Below, in pieces: positions 21,740 to 32,851 of a DNA stretch of 64,000 nucleotides; position 1 is the first letter of the stretch, and each line of letters starts with the position of its first letter. The stretch comes from Nelumbo lutea (lineage: Eukaryota; Streptophyta; Magnoliopsida; Proteales; Nelumbonaceae), in assembly GCA_022828595.1 (NCBI GenBank), contig JAKGHH010000001.1, forward strand, positions 140,697,017 to 140,761,016, given 5' to 3'. Position numbers and translations under genes: made by a program. The notes under the pieces are model-generated. The model did not search any database, was not told the origin of the DNA, and saw nothing but the letters and a program-made list of their open reading frames with translations.

Positions 21740-23597
21740 TGGGAATCGCATTCCCTATTTAGAAAATTATATTTTCAATGATCATTCTTAAACCATAAAC
21801 TGAACCAGATCTGAACCAAAAGGAGTAGGAGAGAATTATACCTGATACGGAGAAATAGTATCCCCCAACGAAGGTGTTCACGCCTAAGGAAGGATCCAAA
21901 GACTGCTCCCACTAAAGATGGCGCATTGCAGAATGGAGCAGAATCAGTAGTGTTCTTCTCCAAGAACTCTATCCTTCGCAAGAAACAGCAAGATGGCACG
22001 TGAACACAACTTCCTATCAATTCATTCTCAAAGAATTAATTTCAAGATAGAATTTTGACTTCTCCCACAACTGGAGATCGAACTGGCAAACAGGGCGGCA
22101 AAAACAAGGAGGCGGCAAGAAAGAATTCTGCAGGGTTGCTTAATTCTTTCTTCTGTGTTTTCAGCTCTCAAGGAGGATGTGAATTATCTCTACCAAAGGC
22201 TGTCAACCCCTTTTTTCTCTTGTAACCCTAAAAGATCAGCTCCTAATCCAATTAGGACTTGCTGATCCAAATCTGATTTGGACCAAACATCCCTTTATGT
22301 GATAAAAATAAACCCTTATCTTATCTGCAGATTATATTAGCTTTCTCATAATCTCATTAGAAGGTTTCTAAATCTGAATCACATTCAGATCTGGACTCTC
22401 TGAGTGGATAGGGTTAAGACCCTATCCTATATGCTAATCCATCTCAAAATTCGCCCCATATTTAACTAATTAAATAGCCCAGTTCGAAATGGGCTTTAGG
22501 CCCATTAAGCTTATGTGCTCCCTTAACCCTCCTAACTGCTGCCCAGTTGGGATTCCTTGTATGGTGTGGAACCCAAGCAATGATCTACACATCAGCCACA
22601 TGGGTTCGGCCCAGCCTTTGTTACAAGGCCTGGACGAATACACTGTTATGTACAGTGAACCCCCGAAACCCATCATATGGCCTAAATGGGCCCAACACTT
22701 ACCCTAAGTGGTCTTTGGGCCAAGCCACCTTGTAACACCCAGGGACTGTGGGCAGATGCAAGATTAGCCCATCATGTATTATCCTCAATGGTCTTACACT
22801 TAACCTCTCAGCCCATAATGATCATACACTGCTCGACAAGAGATGACCTCTCCCTCGGCTGCAAGGAACAATGTTGCACTTTCTGCTTATATGGATCCTA
22901 TGAATTAAAACCTTTTGCAAACCTTTTAGAAACCATAATATATATACTTTTATATCTCATATAAAATATATTTTGCAAAAACAAATCTCAACGATTGAAA
23001 TCGGCTGCCAGCAGTCTTGGTTTCGATCAGTGAGAGTGCATCCCCGATCATTACCTTTGTCCGACAAAGGGGCTGATCCTGTCACTATGATCACCCACTC
23101 AGATCAATTCTCAGACTGTCCCAACATACACAGGTTTTGACCTCCGCTAAGGATCTCACTGATTGGTACATCAAAGGCAGTCCAATCTGACACCTAGTGC
23201 AGTATCATAATCGAGTCTAGGGGTCAGGTGTAACTTTCCAGTTTTTCCCATTAATCTCCAAGGTCCAGGGCAATACTAGAAATATGGTCCAGTTCATAGA
23301 TTCAATTAATCACACACTGTATGTGCCTAGAGTCTCACCCTGGCAGTTGAGACAGGCCACCCCAACCGACTTTGTGGCACCACAGTGTCAGCCTTATCAG
23401 GATTGGTCTCCCCAGACCAACCCACTGGCTGTGAACATTCTAAACTAACACGAGTCTCATTAAGTGTCCAGTTTAAGGGTATTACACAGAAACATACCAA
23501 GGGAACATAAATCAAATATGCACTTTTATTCATTTATAATAAACTCATAAAGTACATCATTCTGATTGAAGCTAAGGGCATACAAAACTGTCTAACA
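21740..23597 (-). repeat. Probable solo LTR, about 1.86 kb, minus orientation
   Basis: Read on the minus strand it starts TGTTAGACAG and ends GATTCCCA, the TG...CA form of an LTR. The flanks share CAAC(T): 21736-21740 and 23598-23602. This gives a 4-bp duplication, or 5 bp if the terminal base is shared. It lies directly at the broken end of the hAT fossil. Base composition is less AT-rich than the surroundings and there is no coding sequence. No second LTR or internal retrotransposon sequence was found. The assignment rests on ends and context, not on a recognised family. Confidence 0.5.
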
Positions 23598-23601
23598 CAA
23601 C

Positions 23602-25724
23602 TTATGGCTTATATTATTGTATGGCTTATAAATCCTTTCTTTGGACAAACCCAACTACCAAGTGCTAATAAATCCTTTCTTTGGACAAGACAAGAGTCCA
23701 ATTTATGCCTTATATTATTGTATTTTGTTGAAGGGAGATTCAAAATTTCAAGAATCTCTCTCCTCCCTCTGGTTTTTGTCTTTTCCTCTTCCCACCCTTG
23801 AGTGTATGGGTAAACTCTTTGTTCCACATTGCTTGGGAAACGAATGGAAGTAAAGTATATTATAGTTTTGCTCTCTCTGTGGGTAGGGACCCATAAGAGG
23901 AGAGCATTATAGATATTTCATGCATGTGAGGAGGGTGGGGGTGGGGGTGCTTTTCACATGCGTGCACCAATCCGGGCTAGGGCGGGGTGCGTGCGCATGC
24001 ACCGAATCGCTTTTACTTTTTACCGGATTTTGAATTAAATGTTTTGTGTTTACTCGAATAGGTGTCTATTTGAATTTTGAATTTTTTGTCTCTTCTTCCT
24101 CCTTGTGCCTCTTTGGACATGTGCACTGTTCTGAAAAGGCTCATGTTTGGAATGACACCTCTGTGTCGATGCGGGTTTGAGACCAATCTATAAGAGGGGT
24201 GTTGGTTGACCCAGTTTCACACAGATCAATTCTCAACAAGTCTTCTTCTCTGTCTTCTTTGTAATCTGAACATCATCTTTTCTGTGGTTCGCGGAAGTTT
24301 GGTAAACGAGTGCACGCCTACCAGTGGCCTGTGGGCTGTTTTATCTTAGTGACCGATTTGCGATCACCCGGTTGCACCGTAGGGGACAAATGTGGTTTTA
24401 AAGAAAGTGACCAAGTGGCACAACTCAGCCCTCGTTCTCCCTACAATTCCCAGTTCTGAGTTTCTGCAACAACATCATAGCACTGCAAGTTCAGTTTGTA
24501 AAGCACTTACTGATAAACTCCATTTTGCCTTCTTTATTATTTATACAACATATTCCCACAACAGTCAGAATAATCAGACTTGTGCATTTTTTTCTGACAA
24601 ATAAGAGGAAATTCCTAATATCTAGATGGTAAAGATTAACAACAAGCTCCATGCTTAAGACTATTGTCCAGCCACATACTTCAAGCTTTGAGAGTATCTG
24701 TCAGGTACTCCTTTATTTAAAAATAGAATTAGGTCAATGACCTTGTTTCTTGCTGAAATGCTTCCTACCTGAGACAAACTTCTTCTGCAACTTTGGGATG
24801 CTGCTTTACCAATTACCAAGTCCTCTTTTGCACTAATATTTGAAAGAGCAGATGCTAGACCCACATCATCTTTTTATAGCAAATGCCAAATTGTTGTGAT
24901 CTAGTAATAGTTAAATATTTCTCATGAAGCTTCCTTCTTAAGCTATTGTACAAATCGAATTTTCTCCTTACAAAATTGAACCTCACACCCATATGACTCA
25001 CCTCACAGGTCATAGCCCTTGCAACCATGGATTGGTAACATCTTCCTTGAATAAAGCATATAAGTACAGTTGTGGGGTGGGTGTGAAGATGAATTTTGTG
25101 ACGAGCAAATCTGAACTCATGTTTGGACCTCATGGTAATTAAATAAGTAACACCTTTATTCTCCATTTTTCATATTTGCAGCTTGGAAGAGAAAGATCCT
25201 CATAGGAGAAAGCAGCCAACCTTGAAATCTGAGTTCATGAGATATTTTGTTAATTACTCTTATAACAAATTTTCTTACAAATTAGCACTTTTCCAACAAA
25301 TTATTCTTATTAAATTCAACTTTATCTCAATATGTAATTCACTATAAACTTTCTTCTTCAGATTGACATGTTTTTCTCAATGAATATTATTACATTTAGT
25401 TAGCATTTATAAGGTTTAATTGGCCCATGCTTAAAACGGCCCCCCTCCACTGGTATCATATATTTTGAAAAACACCAAAATCTCTGTGTTCTAAAAATCA
25501 CTACACCTTGTGACACTCAATAAACATTGAATAAATATATTCTTTACATAAATATTTAAATTTCAAATCTCAATGCTTTTGGACACATCATATTATCATA
25601 GTACAAAAATATGTGTGAATTCAAAGAGTTCTAAAACCTACCATTTCAAACAAACTACAATAAAGCCTTGGGAGCCTAGAATTAATGCCCCAAGCAGTTT
25701 TGGTGGAAGAGACCTGCACCACCA
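23602..25724. other. Intergenic DNA with one short duplication, no supported gene
   Basis: A 19-bp block, AATCCTTTCTTTGGACAAR, occurs twice at about 23631-23688. Minus-strand ORFs at 24661-24864 and 24855-25166 have no recognisable motifs. The stretch 24130-24390 has a promoter-like CTATAAGAGG and resembles retrotransposon leader sequence, but no LTR ends were found. Confidence 0.4.
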
Positions 25725-26756
25725 TCTATAATATTAAAAGTGTGAATGAGGTCCAGATTCTACAATTCTTTTGACTAAAATATCTTTACTCTTTGAACTT
25801 GGTCTCCCTATATTTATGAAGACAAAAAACATAATTTGAATTATTATTTTTATTAAATTTATTAAATATTATATTTAAGGTATTAACACCCATTTACTTT
25901 CATTAAATCTTATATTTAAGGCACATTAAATAAATGAGCATTTTGTAAATTTCTTGACTAAAACACCTCTATTTATGAATTTAATCCCTCCTTAACTATG
26001 TATGCAGAAAATGTAATGTTAATTACTATTACTTTCCACATCATTAAATTTTCTGTCATTAAGGTATTAACTCTCATCCTCTCTCCTTAGATACTTCATT
26101 TGAAGTATTTTTGTTTCTCACCAATAAATTCTATAAAGTAAATCTATATCTAATATTCTTAATAATGTAAAACCTATATTCAAAACCAACAAGAAAAATA
26201 ATTAAATAAACCACCCTTTTGTCTGAGTGGCAAGTAAATAGTTCAACTATTGGCGTCAAATGGGTTAACCAATGTTTTCTCAATTAAATAATAAAAATTT
26301 AAAATATAAATATAAATATTACAAAAATTATAAAAAATATGAAAAAATTTAAGCATATCTCTAGTATTATCTATTTATCATATCAAACAACATTAAGCAT
26401 GCTAAATGAAAGTATTTTTATTCGCCTGAAAATGAAATAAAAGATTTAAAACTACCCAAAAAATGAAACCATTTTCCTATTCAAGTGGTGGGTCAATGAT
26501 TCAACCTTTTAGGTCAAATGGATCAATCACGATATCATAAATAAATAATAAAAATTTTAAAGGATAGGGACAAAAAAATTATTAAAGACAGAAATTTTGT
26601 AAAAAAACATTTGAGTGCATATTTAATACTATTTATTCATCATATTAAACAAAAATAAGTGTGATAGATAAGAGTTATTTTTATTAATGATAGAAATAGA
26701 ATTAAAATCTAAACTAGCTTAAAAAGAAAATTGTTTTTGCATCTAATTAATTGTCA

Positions 26757-27240
26757 ATGGTTCATAAGGAGGCAAATTATAAGGTGGGCTTAACTCAAGC
26801 TCGAAACGACCTAGTTCATAATTTTAGACAAGCTAGCTTCGATTTTTGGTCATTGACTTATGCTTAGGCCTAGGTTCAAAAGTTTGAGCTTTTTTTATTT
26901 TTCGGTTTGGGCCCAATCTCCCTTAGGTAGCTAAAATCTAGTGACTTTAGCCTGATTATATACATATAATCATATATACATATATAGCACATATTTGCAT
27001 ACATGCATGTATATACAATTATACACATACATTTTATGTCAAATTTTTTATGGGGCTAATTGACAGACCCAAATCTAAGACTAACCCAAGTGCATCAAGT
27101 TTCAATATAGTTTGGAGGTTGGGCCCAAGATAAATAAATTAGGCTTGACTTTGGTTTGAAGCCTAAGGTCCAATGCATAGGGTTGGGCCTGAGTTTAGCT
27201 TAAATTCAACAACCTACTTGACTTGCATCATAATGGTCCA
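26757..27240. mobile_element. hAT-like non-autonomous fragment inside the Helitron
   Basis: Subterminal GGGCCCAA, GGGTTGGGCC and TTGGGCCC repeats surround an ATATACATATA core. The same arrangement is seen at 29280-29765 and, in part, at 51480-51660 and 63310-63540. Ends and target duplication were not resolved. Confidence 0.5.
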
Positions 27241-27576
27241 ATTGTTTGGGTAAGTGATTAACCAATGATATCATAATTAAAAAATTAAAATTAAAAAAAT
27301 AGATAGAAATATAAAATATATAACATTAATAGAAAATTTTGGCATATCTAAGATATTATAAATTTATCATATTAAAAGAGGTAAGTGTGGTAAAAAAGAA
27401 TTATTTTTAGAATTAATTATAGAAATGGAATAGAAAATTTAAAGTTTCCCAAAAATGAGATTGCTTGTTTTCAAATCAAGTAGGTTAGCACATGGTATCA
27501 TAATTATATAATAAAAACTCAAAAACTAGATAAAAATAAAAAATATACAAAATACAAAAATTTGTCTACAAAATTT

Positions 27577-27730
27577 GTGACGGGATCTGCTCCTCACATA
27601 CACATCCAACGTGCATTTGAAATATCTCCCATGAATAATAACAAATAAGTACGGGAGATGTTCCCAATGTATGATAGGATGTGTGTGAGGCGCTTGTGAG
27701 GTGCCAGGTGTGAAGAACAGATCCGGTCTC
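27577..27730. mobile_element. MULE-type palindromic MITE, 154 bp
   Basis: Left end GTGACGGGATCTGCTCCTCA. Right end inverted GAGACCGGATCTGTTCTTCA. Flanks ACAAAATTT (27568-27576) and ATAAAATTT (27731-27739) match at 8 of 9. The core GGGAGATGTTCCCAAT is shared with the 30484-30721 element. Confidence 0.82.
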
Positions 27731-27956
27731 ATAAAATTTGTGCACATCTCTAATATTATATATTTATCATAATAAACAAAAATAAATATAATAAATGAGA
27801 AGTATTTTTTATTAACAATGAAAGTGAAATATAAAATCTAAATCCACCAGCACATCATGTTTTAATTATTTATCATTTTTAAATGATTCTAATAAGGATA
27901 TTAAAATTATTAATGTTTATAAATTACCACGTGCAATGCACATGCATATTTACTAG

Positions 27957-29239
27957 TAGTAGAAAACGTGTGGTGAATTCCAAGGCTTCAAAAATCTCCT
28001 TGAACATCATCGTAATCTCCTTCACTAATTACAGCCCTAAGATCCCAACCTCCCTCTCTACAGGAAGCTATGGTCAGTGACAAACCGTATAACACTACAA
28101 CATCTAGATGCTTGGCCTACTTTCTTTTGTTTTGATGTTTCTGCAGCATGCAAATGCTAAAGGACACTTCCTTCTTATGTTGTTTTGAAGCTTTGGCTGT
28201 GCTGTTTTGAACAACAACCAAGCTAATGGATGTAATCCACATTGAATATAAACAATTTGGCTTTTATATAGAAAATATGTGTAACATAATTAGCAGCTTA
28301 CTTTTCTTTTTTTGTTGGTTTGGTGGTGGCTGGTGAGATGATCTTTAGATCTCCGTTCAAAGCTAACTTTAAAAGTTATTACTTCATTATTTGCAAAGTT
28401 TTTTCAGCAGTAGGGCATCAAATATAATCATGATGATCAGCCATATGAATGCATGTGCACAATAGTGAGAGGTAGAAAGGATTGGGCCCAGGGAGGAGGA
28501 TGAAGTGAAAGGAGACGAAGAAGAAAAGAAAGGTGGAGGAGCATCTGTATCTGGTAGAAGTAGAACCGAATTTAACGGTTGTTTATAATCAATAATGTAT
28601 AGGTGTTTTTATAGATTCTTCATCTCGTAAATTTTTATAGGTTTGTATATATACCAAAAATAACAAGTGTAGGCGAGTCATGCACGCAAAGAGAGATTTG
28701 AGTGACTGTAGGGCATGTACACTTAATTAAAGTTGTCAATGGGTCGGGTCTGGTTTGAGACACAATGCTATTACCGGTCCCATTCGGATGGGACAATCAT
28801 AATATGAAGTAGACCTAAAATTAAACCAATTATTTAACTGGGACAATTGGGTCTGACCCGATTAACCCCGACTATACTTGGCTTCTATCATTACTAAACC
28901 TTAGTAATAACATAATTTAGCACTTAACCTTAGTGAAACTAGAGATTCTTATATATTATTAACATAATTGGTTTGGCAGTCCTGGGGTGTTATTATTGGT
29001 CCCCTAACACAATTACACAAACCCCCGTCACTTGTTCTGAAATAAAGATTTCTTACAAAGTTTTATACTTAGCTCATAATAATCTTATTAGAGTTGAAGT
29101 CATGGCTTTCCTTGAAGGAATTAATTAAGTTCGCTGCGATCTGAGAATCCAAAGGTTACATCTAGAAAGAGGCTCAATTCATTCCCGTACGTTGAACCCT
29201 ATTTCTGTAAATTTTCCATGTAAATAGCAGGAGTATTTT
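27957..29239. other. Intergenic DNA with hAT-like fragment
   Basis: GTCAATGGGTCGGGTCTGG at about 28736 and GGGTCTGACCCGATTAACCC at about 28849 look like hAT subterminal repeats. No gene is seen. Confidence 0.4.
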
Positions 29240-29279
29240 ATGAACTTGTTTCCTATTTTTCTCATTAAGGGTTTGAGAT

Positions 29280-29765
29280 TTTATTCAGGGGTACAATTTG
29301 GGCAGGTCCAATCCGATTCGAACCCGACTGGCTCAACCAATCTATCGCAAAATTTTACATTGGCTGGGTTTAGATTTTCGGTCTTTGAGTTGGGGTTTAG
29401 GCCAAAAAGTTTAGGTTTTTTAATTTTTTTGGGTTGGGCCTAAGCCTAGCCCAAGTCTACTTCGACCTCATCCCAATTTGAGTATACGTGTATATATAGA
29501 CAAATATTTGCATACATATGTGCATATAAACATACATATACACATTCATGTATATCAATTTTTAGTATGAATTGATTGATCAATCTGAGTCTAGCATGGA
29601 CTCGAACCATACCTGAATGCATCAAATTTTAGTATGAATTGAACTTGGATTGAATAGTTTGGGCTTAACCTTACACTCAGTTTGGGTCAGACTTCAAATC
29701 CAATTCTTAGGGTTGGGCTTGGATTAATCTAAAACCTGGCCCAGTCCGCTCGACTCACACCTAAT
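29280..29765. mobile_element. hAT-like non-autonomous element with GGGTTGGGC repeats
   Basis: Begins near CAGGGGTACAATTTGGGC and ends near GCTCGACTCACACCTA. The interior has GGGTTGGGCCTAAGCC, an ATATACATATG core and GGGTTGGGCTTGG. It resembles 26757-27240 in order and content. No matching 8-bp flank was found. Confidence 0.5.
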
Positions 29766-29799
29766 TCTAGACTTTCTAGTTCTACAAAAGTAGAAGTGT

Positions 29800-29907
29800 A
29801 AATCGGGTTGTGCTACCCATGGGCTATATCAGGCCTGGGGTTTTAGGTCCATGCGCCGGCATGGCACAGCAAGACTGAGCACAACCCATATAATATATAT
29901 ATATATA

Positions 29908-29955
<48 letters not shown>

Positions 29956-30185
29956 TGTTATATTATTATTGCATATATAAACAATTGTATACATCAAAAT
30001 TATATAAAATAAAATTTTAAGATCTTTTTTAATTTTTTGTTTATTTTTTTAATTTATGTTAAATTTTCATTATCTTTTTTTTTAATTTTTAAAAAATATG
30101 ACTTGGCCCAAGGCTCAACTCACAGATCAACTCAACTTGCAGTACAACATGATACGTGTAAGCTCGGGCCATAGGCCATATCAGG
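29800..30185. mobile_element. Second hAT-like fragment around an AT microsatellite
   Basis: Left side GTTGTGCTACCCATGGGC, and right side GCTCGGGCCATAGGCCATAT with CAGGCC. These form inverted subterminal blocks around (TA)n at about 29897-29952. No clear target duplication. Confidence 0.45.
29897..29952. repeat. (TA)n microsatellite
   Basis: About 50 bp of alternating TA, interrupted once (TAGATTATAA). Confidence 0.85.
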
Positions 30186-30248
30186 CCAACCCCATAGTAT
30201 CCCAAAGGAAAGAAGTATGGCGGCACGCGGGTTGTACCCATGGTGGAC

Positions 30249-30427
30249 CAGGGGGTGGCAGAGGGGGCTATGCCCCCCCCCCCTATGCCTTGAAAATCCC
30301 TACAATACCCATTTTAATCTTATCAATATTTTGGTCCTCCTACCTATATTTACTAACTTTTGGCCCCCCCTATCCATGTTTATTACATTTTGGCCCCCTC
30401 AAAAGAAAATCCTAATTCCGCCCCTAG
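30249..30427. mobile_element. Short MITE of the CAGGGGCGGAGCC type
   Basis: Left end CAGGGGGTGGCAGAGGGGGC. Right end, inverted, CTAGGGGCGGAATTAGG. The interior carries TTTTGGCCCCCCTA-like blocks, as in the element at 48715-48903. The target duplication is not evident. Confidence 0.55.
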
Positions 30428-30483
30428 GGATGGCACGATTTACACCAAAGGTATAATGGAGCATATTGTCGGTGCTAAACTAA

Positions 30484-30721
30484 GAGTTCAAATCAGCCCC
30501 CCACCAGACTGCACCCCACAACGTTCCACAGCATATCCGCCATGTATTGAGAACATCTCCCAATGATGATATCATCATTTCTGGTATTATCATGGAGAGA
30601 TGTTTTTAATACACGGTGGAGATGTGTTATGGGACGATGATCATCAGGACTGGTACTACCATCGGGAGATGTTCCCAATATACGACGGGGATGTGTTGTC
30701 GTGGGGGGCTGATTTGATCTC
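30484..30721. mobile_element. MULE-type palindromic MITE, 238 bp, perfect 9-bp duplication
   Basis: Left end GAGTTCAAATCAGCCCCCC. Right end inverted GAGATCAAATCAGCCCCCC. Exact duplication CTAAACTAA (30475-30483 and 30722-30730). The interior has GAGAACATCTCCCAATGATG and GGGAGATGTTCCCAAT, giving extensive self-complementarity. Confidence 0.92.
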
Positions 30722-30889
30722 CTAAACTAAGTAGTGGCAAGCAATCAAGCATCACGTGGAAGGTGGAACTCCATGGTTATGATGAAAATAGTTTGGTCTG
30801 GTAGTACTAATTATCCGCTACGAACATAAGTGATAATAATGGGCAATTACAATACACCACGTCATTTCCCTACATGTAAGTATCACATT

Positions 30890-31188
30890 ATACGGTGGAG
30901 GTGGTTTATCATGATTGGTCCAATATACTTCAGTTACTGCTTTCCAAGTGTTACAACTTGCACCCTTTGAGCTTGAGAGGATCGAAACTTTTTCGGTTTC
31001 AGCGTCGATTTCATTGCAGCGTAGAGAGCAACATATTAATTATCATGAGCGAGCAACTAAGCCATGGCGAACATAATATGCTTCTTTATTGTCCTTTCTC
31101 ATTTATTATCAGACAAATCAATTCATCAATTCACTGCATTGTCCATTCATTCGATATTGGTCAGTGAAGTGTCGATTCCTCTGTATCT
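30890..31188 (+). other. Probable 5' untranslated exon of the LAZ1-like gene
   Basis: A consensus donor GTAAGT at 31189 can pair with the acceptor TTTTGCAG ending at 32816, 35 bp before the coding ATG at 32852. This would remove a 1.63-kb leader intron. The exon start is a guess. ORFs here are incidental. Confidence 0.45.
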
Positions 31189-32703
31189 GTAAGTGCCCTT
31201 CTCTTAAATTTATGTTGATTCTCTAAAGATGTAACTTCTTTTTTCCGGTTAAACAGTAAGACTCGATGACCTCTGTGGATTGTTTATGCATTTTAGATTT
31301 GCTGCCATAGCTGAAATGAACCTTAATTGAGCGATGTTTTAGTAATGCTTTGGATGTTAACCTCTTAGGAAGTTCTGTTTCGATCCTTTGTTGATTTCCC
31401 TTCAGTGTCACGTCTCAGTTATTGATCTGATATTTGTCTGTTTAGTTTCTGATCTTCATTTAAATAATGTTGGTGTAATCCATACTTGGGTTGCGATGGA
31501 TTGCTGGTTTCGTATAATTTTAGAAATTCTTAGCAAAACTCAGGGAATGATTCAAGGTTACACCTCTCTTCCGTTTTCCCACTCCCTTTATGATGGTAAT
31601 TTAGGTTTTGTCTATGGTTGCTTCACTTGCTTGTCTTATCCTACAGATGCTTCATTGCTTCTGTTTTTTATTAGATACGATTCCAGCACTAAATGATGAA
31701 AGTGGCATGGTTTAGAATGATTGTTAGTTCTGTAAGAGCCCAATCTTTTCTCCTGTTTCCTTCACTTCCTTTTGTGATCTAAATACTTGGTTTCCACGAA
31801 TCTGTTTCTTCATAGCAAGCTTAAAAGATTTCCTTCACTTCTAATTAACTAAGGCCATTGTCATTCAAACATGGCCGAAAGTATGCAGAAATTATGACAA
31901 CACGTCTTAAGTGCCTTTGACATTCATTTTGATTTTTCTCGTAATCATAATTATCTTTGTCATAAGCAATGCGTCTTACAGTAACATGCTTATCAAGTTA
32001 CATCATACCCAATAGTTTTTGTACTGAACTGTTTTCAAAATTTTTCACCTTAGTTAATTACGTATGTTGCATTGAATGTATGCTTGTTTTAGACACCAAT
32101 CTGCAATTCAAATGTTTTGGTTCACAAAAATGTTCTTTCACACTGAATTCCAAACACAGTTATGGATTGTCATTGTCCTGGTTAACTTGTTGAACTTGGC
32201 CTTATAGTATTCTGCCCGTCATCTAAAGAGTGGTATTATACATGTAAAAGGGCAAAAATTTTCACTGCTTTTTCTGAACCTTCCTTATCCCCATGGCTTA
32301 TTGCTGTTAGTTAAAACCTTCTAATGAGTGAAAGTGCTTATACAGTCAAACCCAATAAGTAATGAAGCATGCAATACATGACCCAGCATCAAAATATTAT
32401 TTTTGAACGAACCATATAACCTATAAATTCTTCCCTCTCATCTTCAAAATTTTATTTGACTACAGAAATAACCTTCTTATGTATAATAGCTTTATCCTTT
32501 TTTCTTTTCTTTTCTTTTCTTTTTTTGATTGCAGTGGAAAAAATTTTATATGATGAATGGTTATTACGATTCTAACTATAGTCATAGTTATTTCTATTGC
32601 TGATATTATCTTTTTAAATTATTTACTAGTTTGCAATTTACTCTGTCTACTTATATATTTTTCTGTTATACATCCATGTATGTATGCCCAAAAATGAAAA
32701 TGG

Positions 32704-32705
<2 letters not shown>

Positions 32706-32742
<37 letters not shown>
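32706..32742 (+). repeat. (CT)n microsatellite in the leader intron
   Basis: About 18 CT units lie close upstream of the acceptor at 32816. Confidence 0.9.
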
Positions 32743-32745
<3 letters not shown>

Positions 32746-32851
32746 TCGCTGCAATTTCAAACTTTTTATCTGTGAGAAGATTGGATGAAGAATTAAGGTC
32801 GAACATTATTTTGCAGGTTTTGACTCGGAATTTGCAAATAACTAACAAGTG

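Larger units (their letters stand above)
25725..27956 (+). mobile_element. Non-autonomous Helitron-like element, 2.2 kb
   Basis: 5' end TCTATAATATTAAAAGTGTG, preceded by A. The 3' end has a short hairpin (CACGTGC AAT GCACATG, one mismatch) 10-11 nt before CTAG, followed by T. This is the A|TC...CTRR|T arrangement of plant Helitrons. It encodes no Rep/helicase. The interior is made of repeated AT-rich blocks containing TTTATTATTTAATTATGGCA-like sequence and its variants, also found at 45.4-48.1, 52.0-52.95 and 62.4-63.2 kb. Two other transposons lie inside it. Confidence 0.72.

Noticed and set aside
24661..25166. Two adjoining minus-strand ORFs that could be exons
   Set aside because: No motif, no plausible GT-AG junction restoring one frame, and AT-rich context.
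29280..29765. Claim of a complete hAT element with 8-bp duplication
   Set aside because: The flanks ATTTTATT and ATTCTAGA do not match, so it is kept only as a hAT-like fragment.
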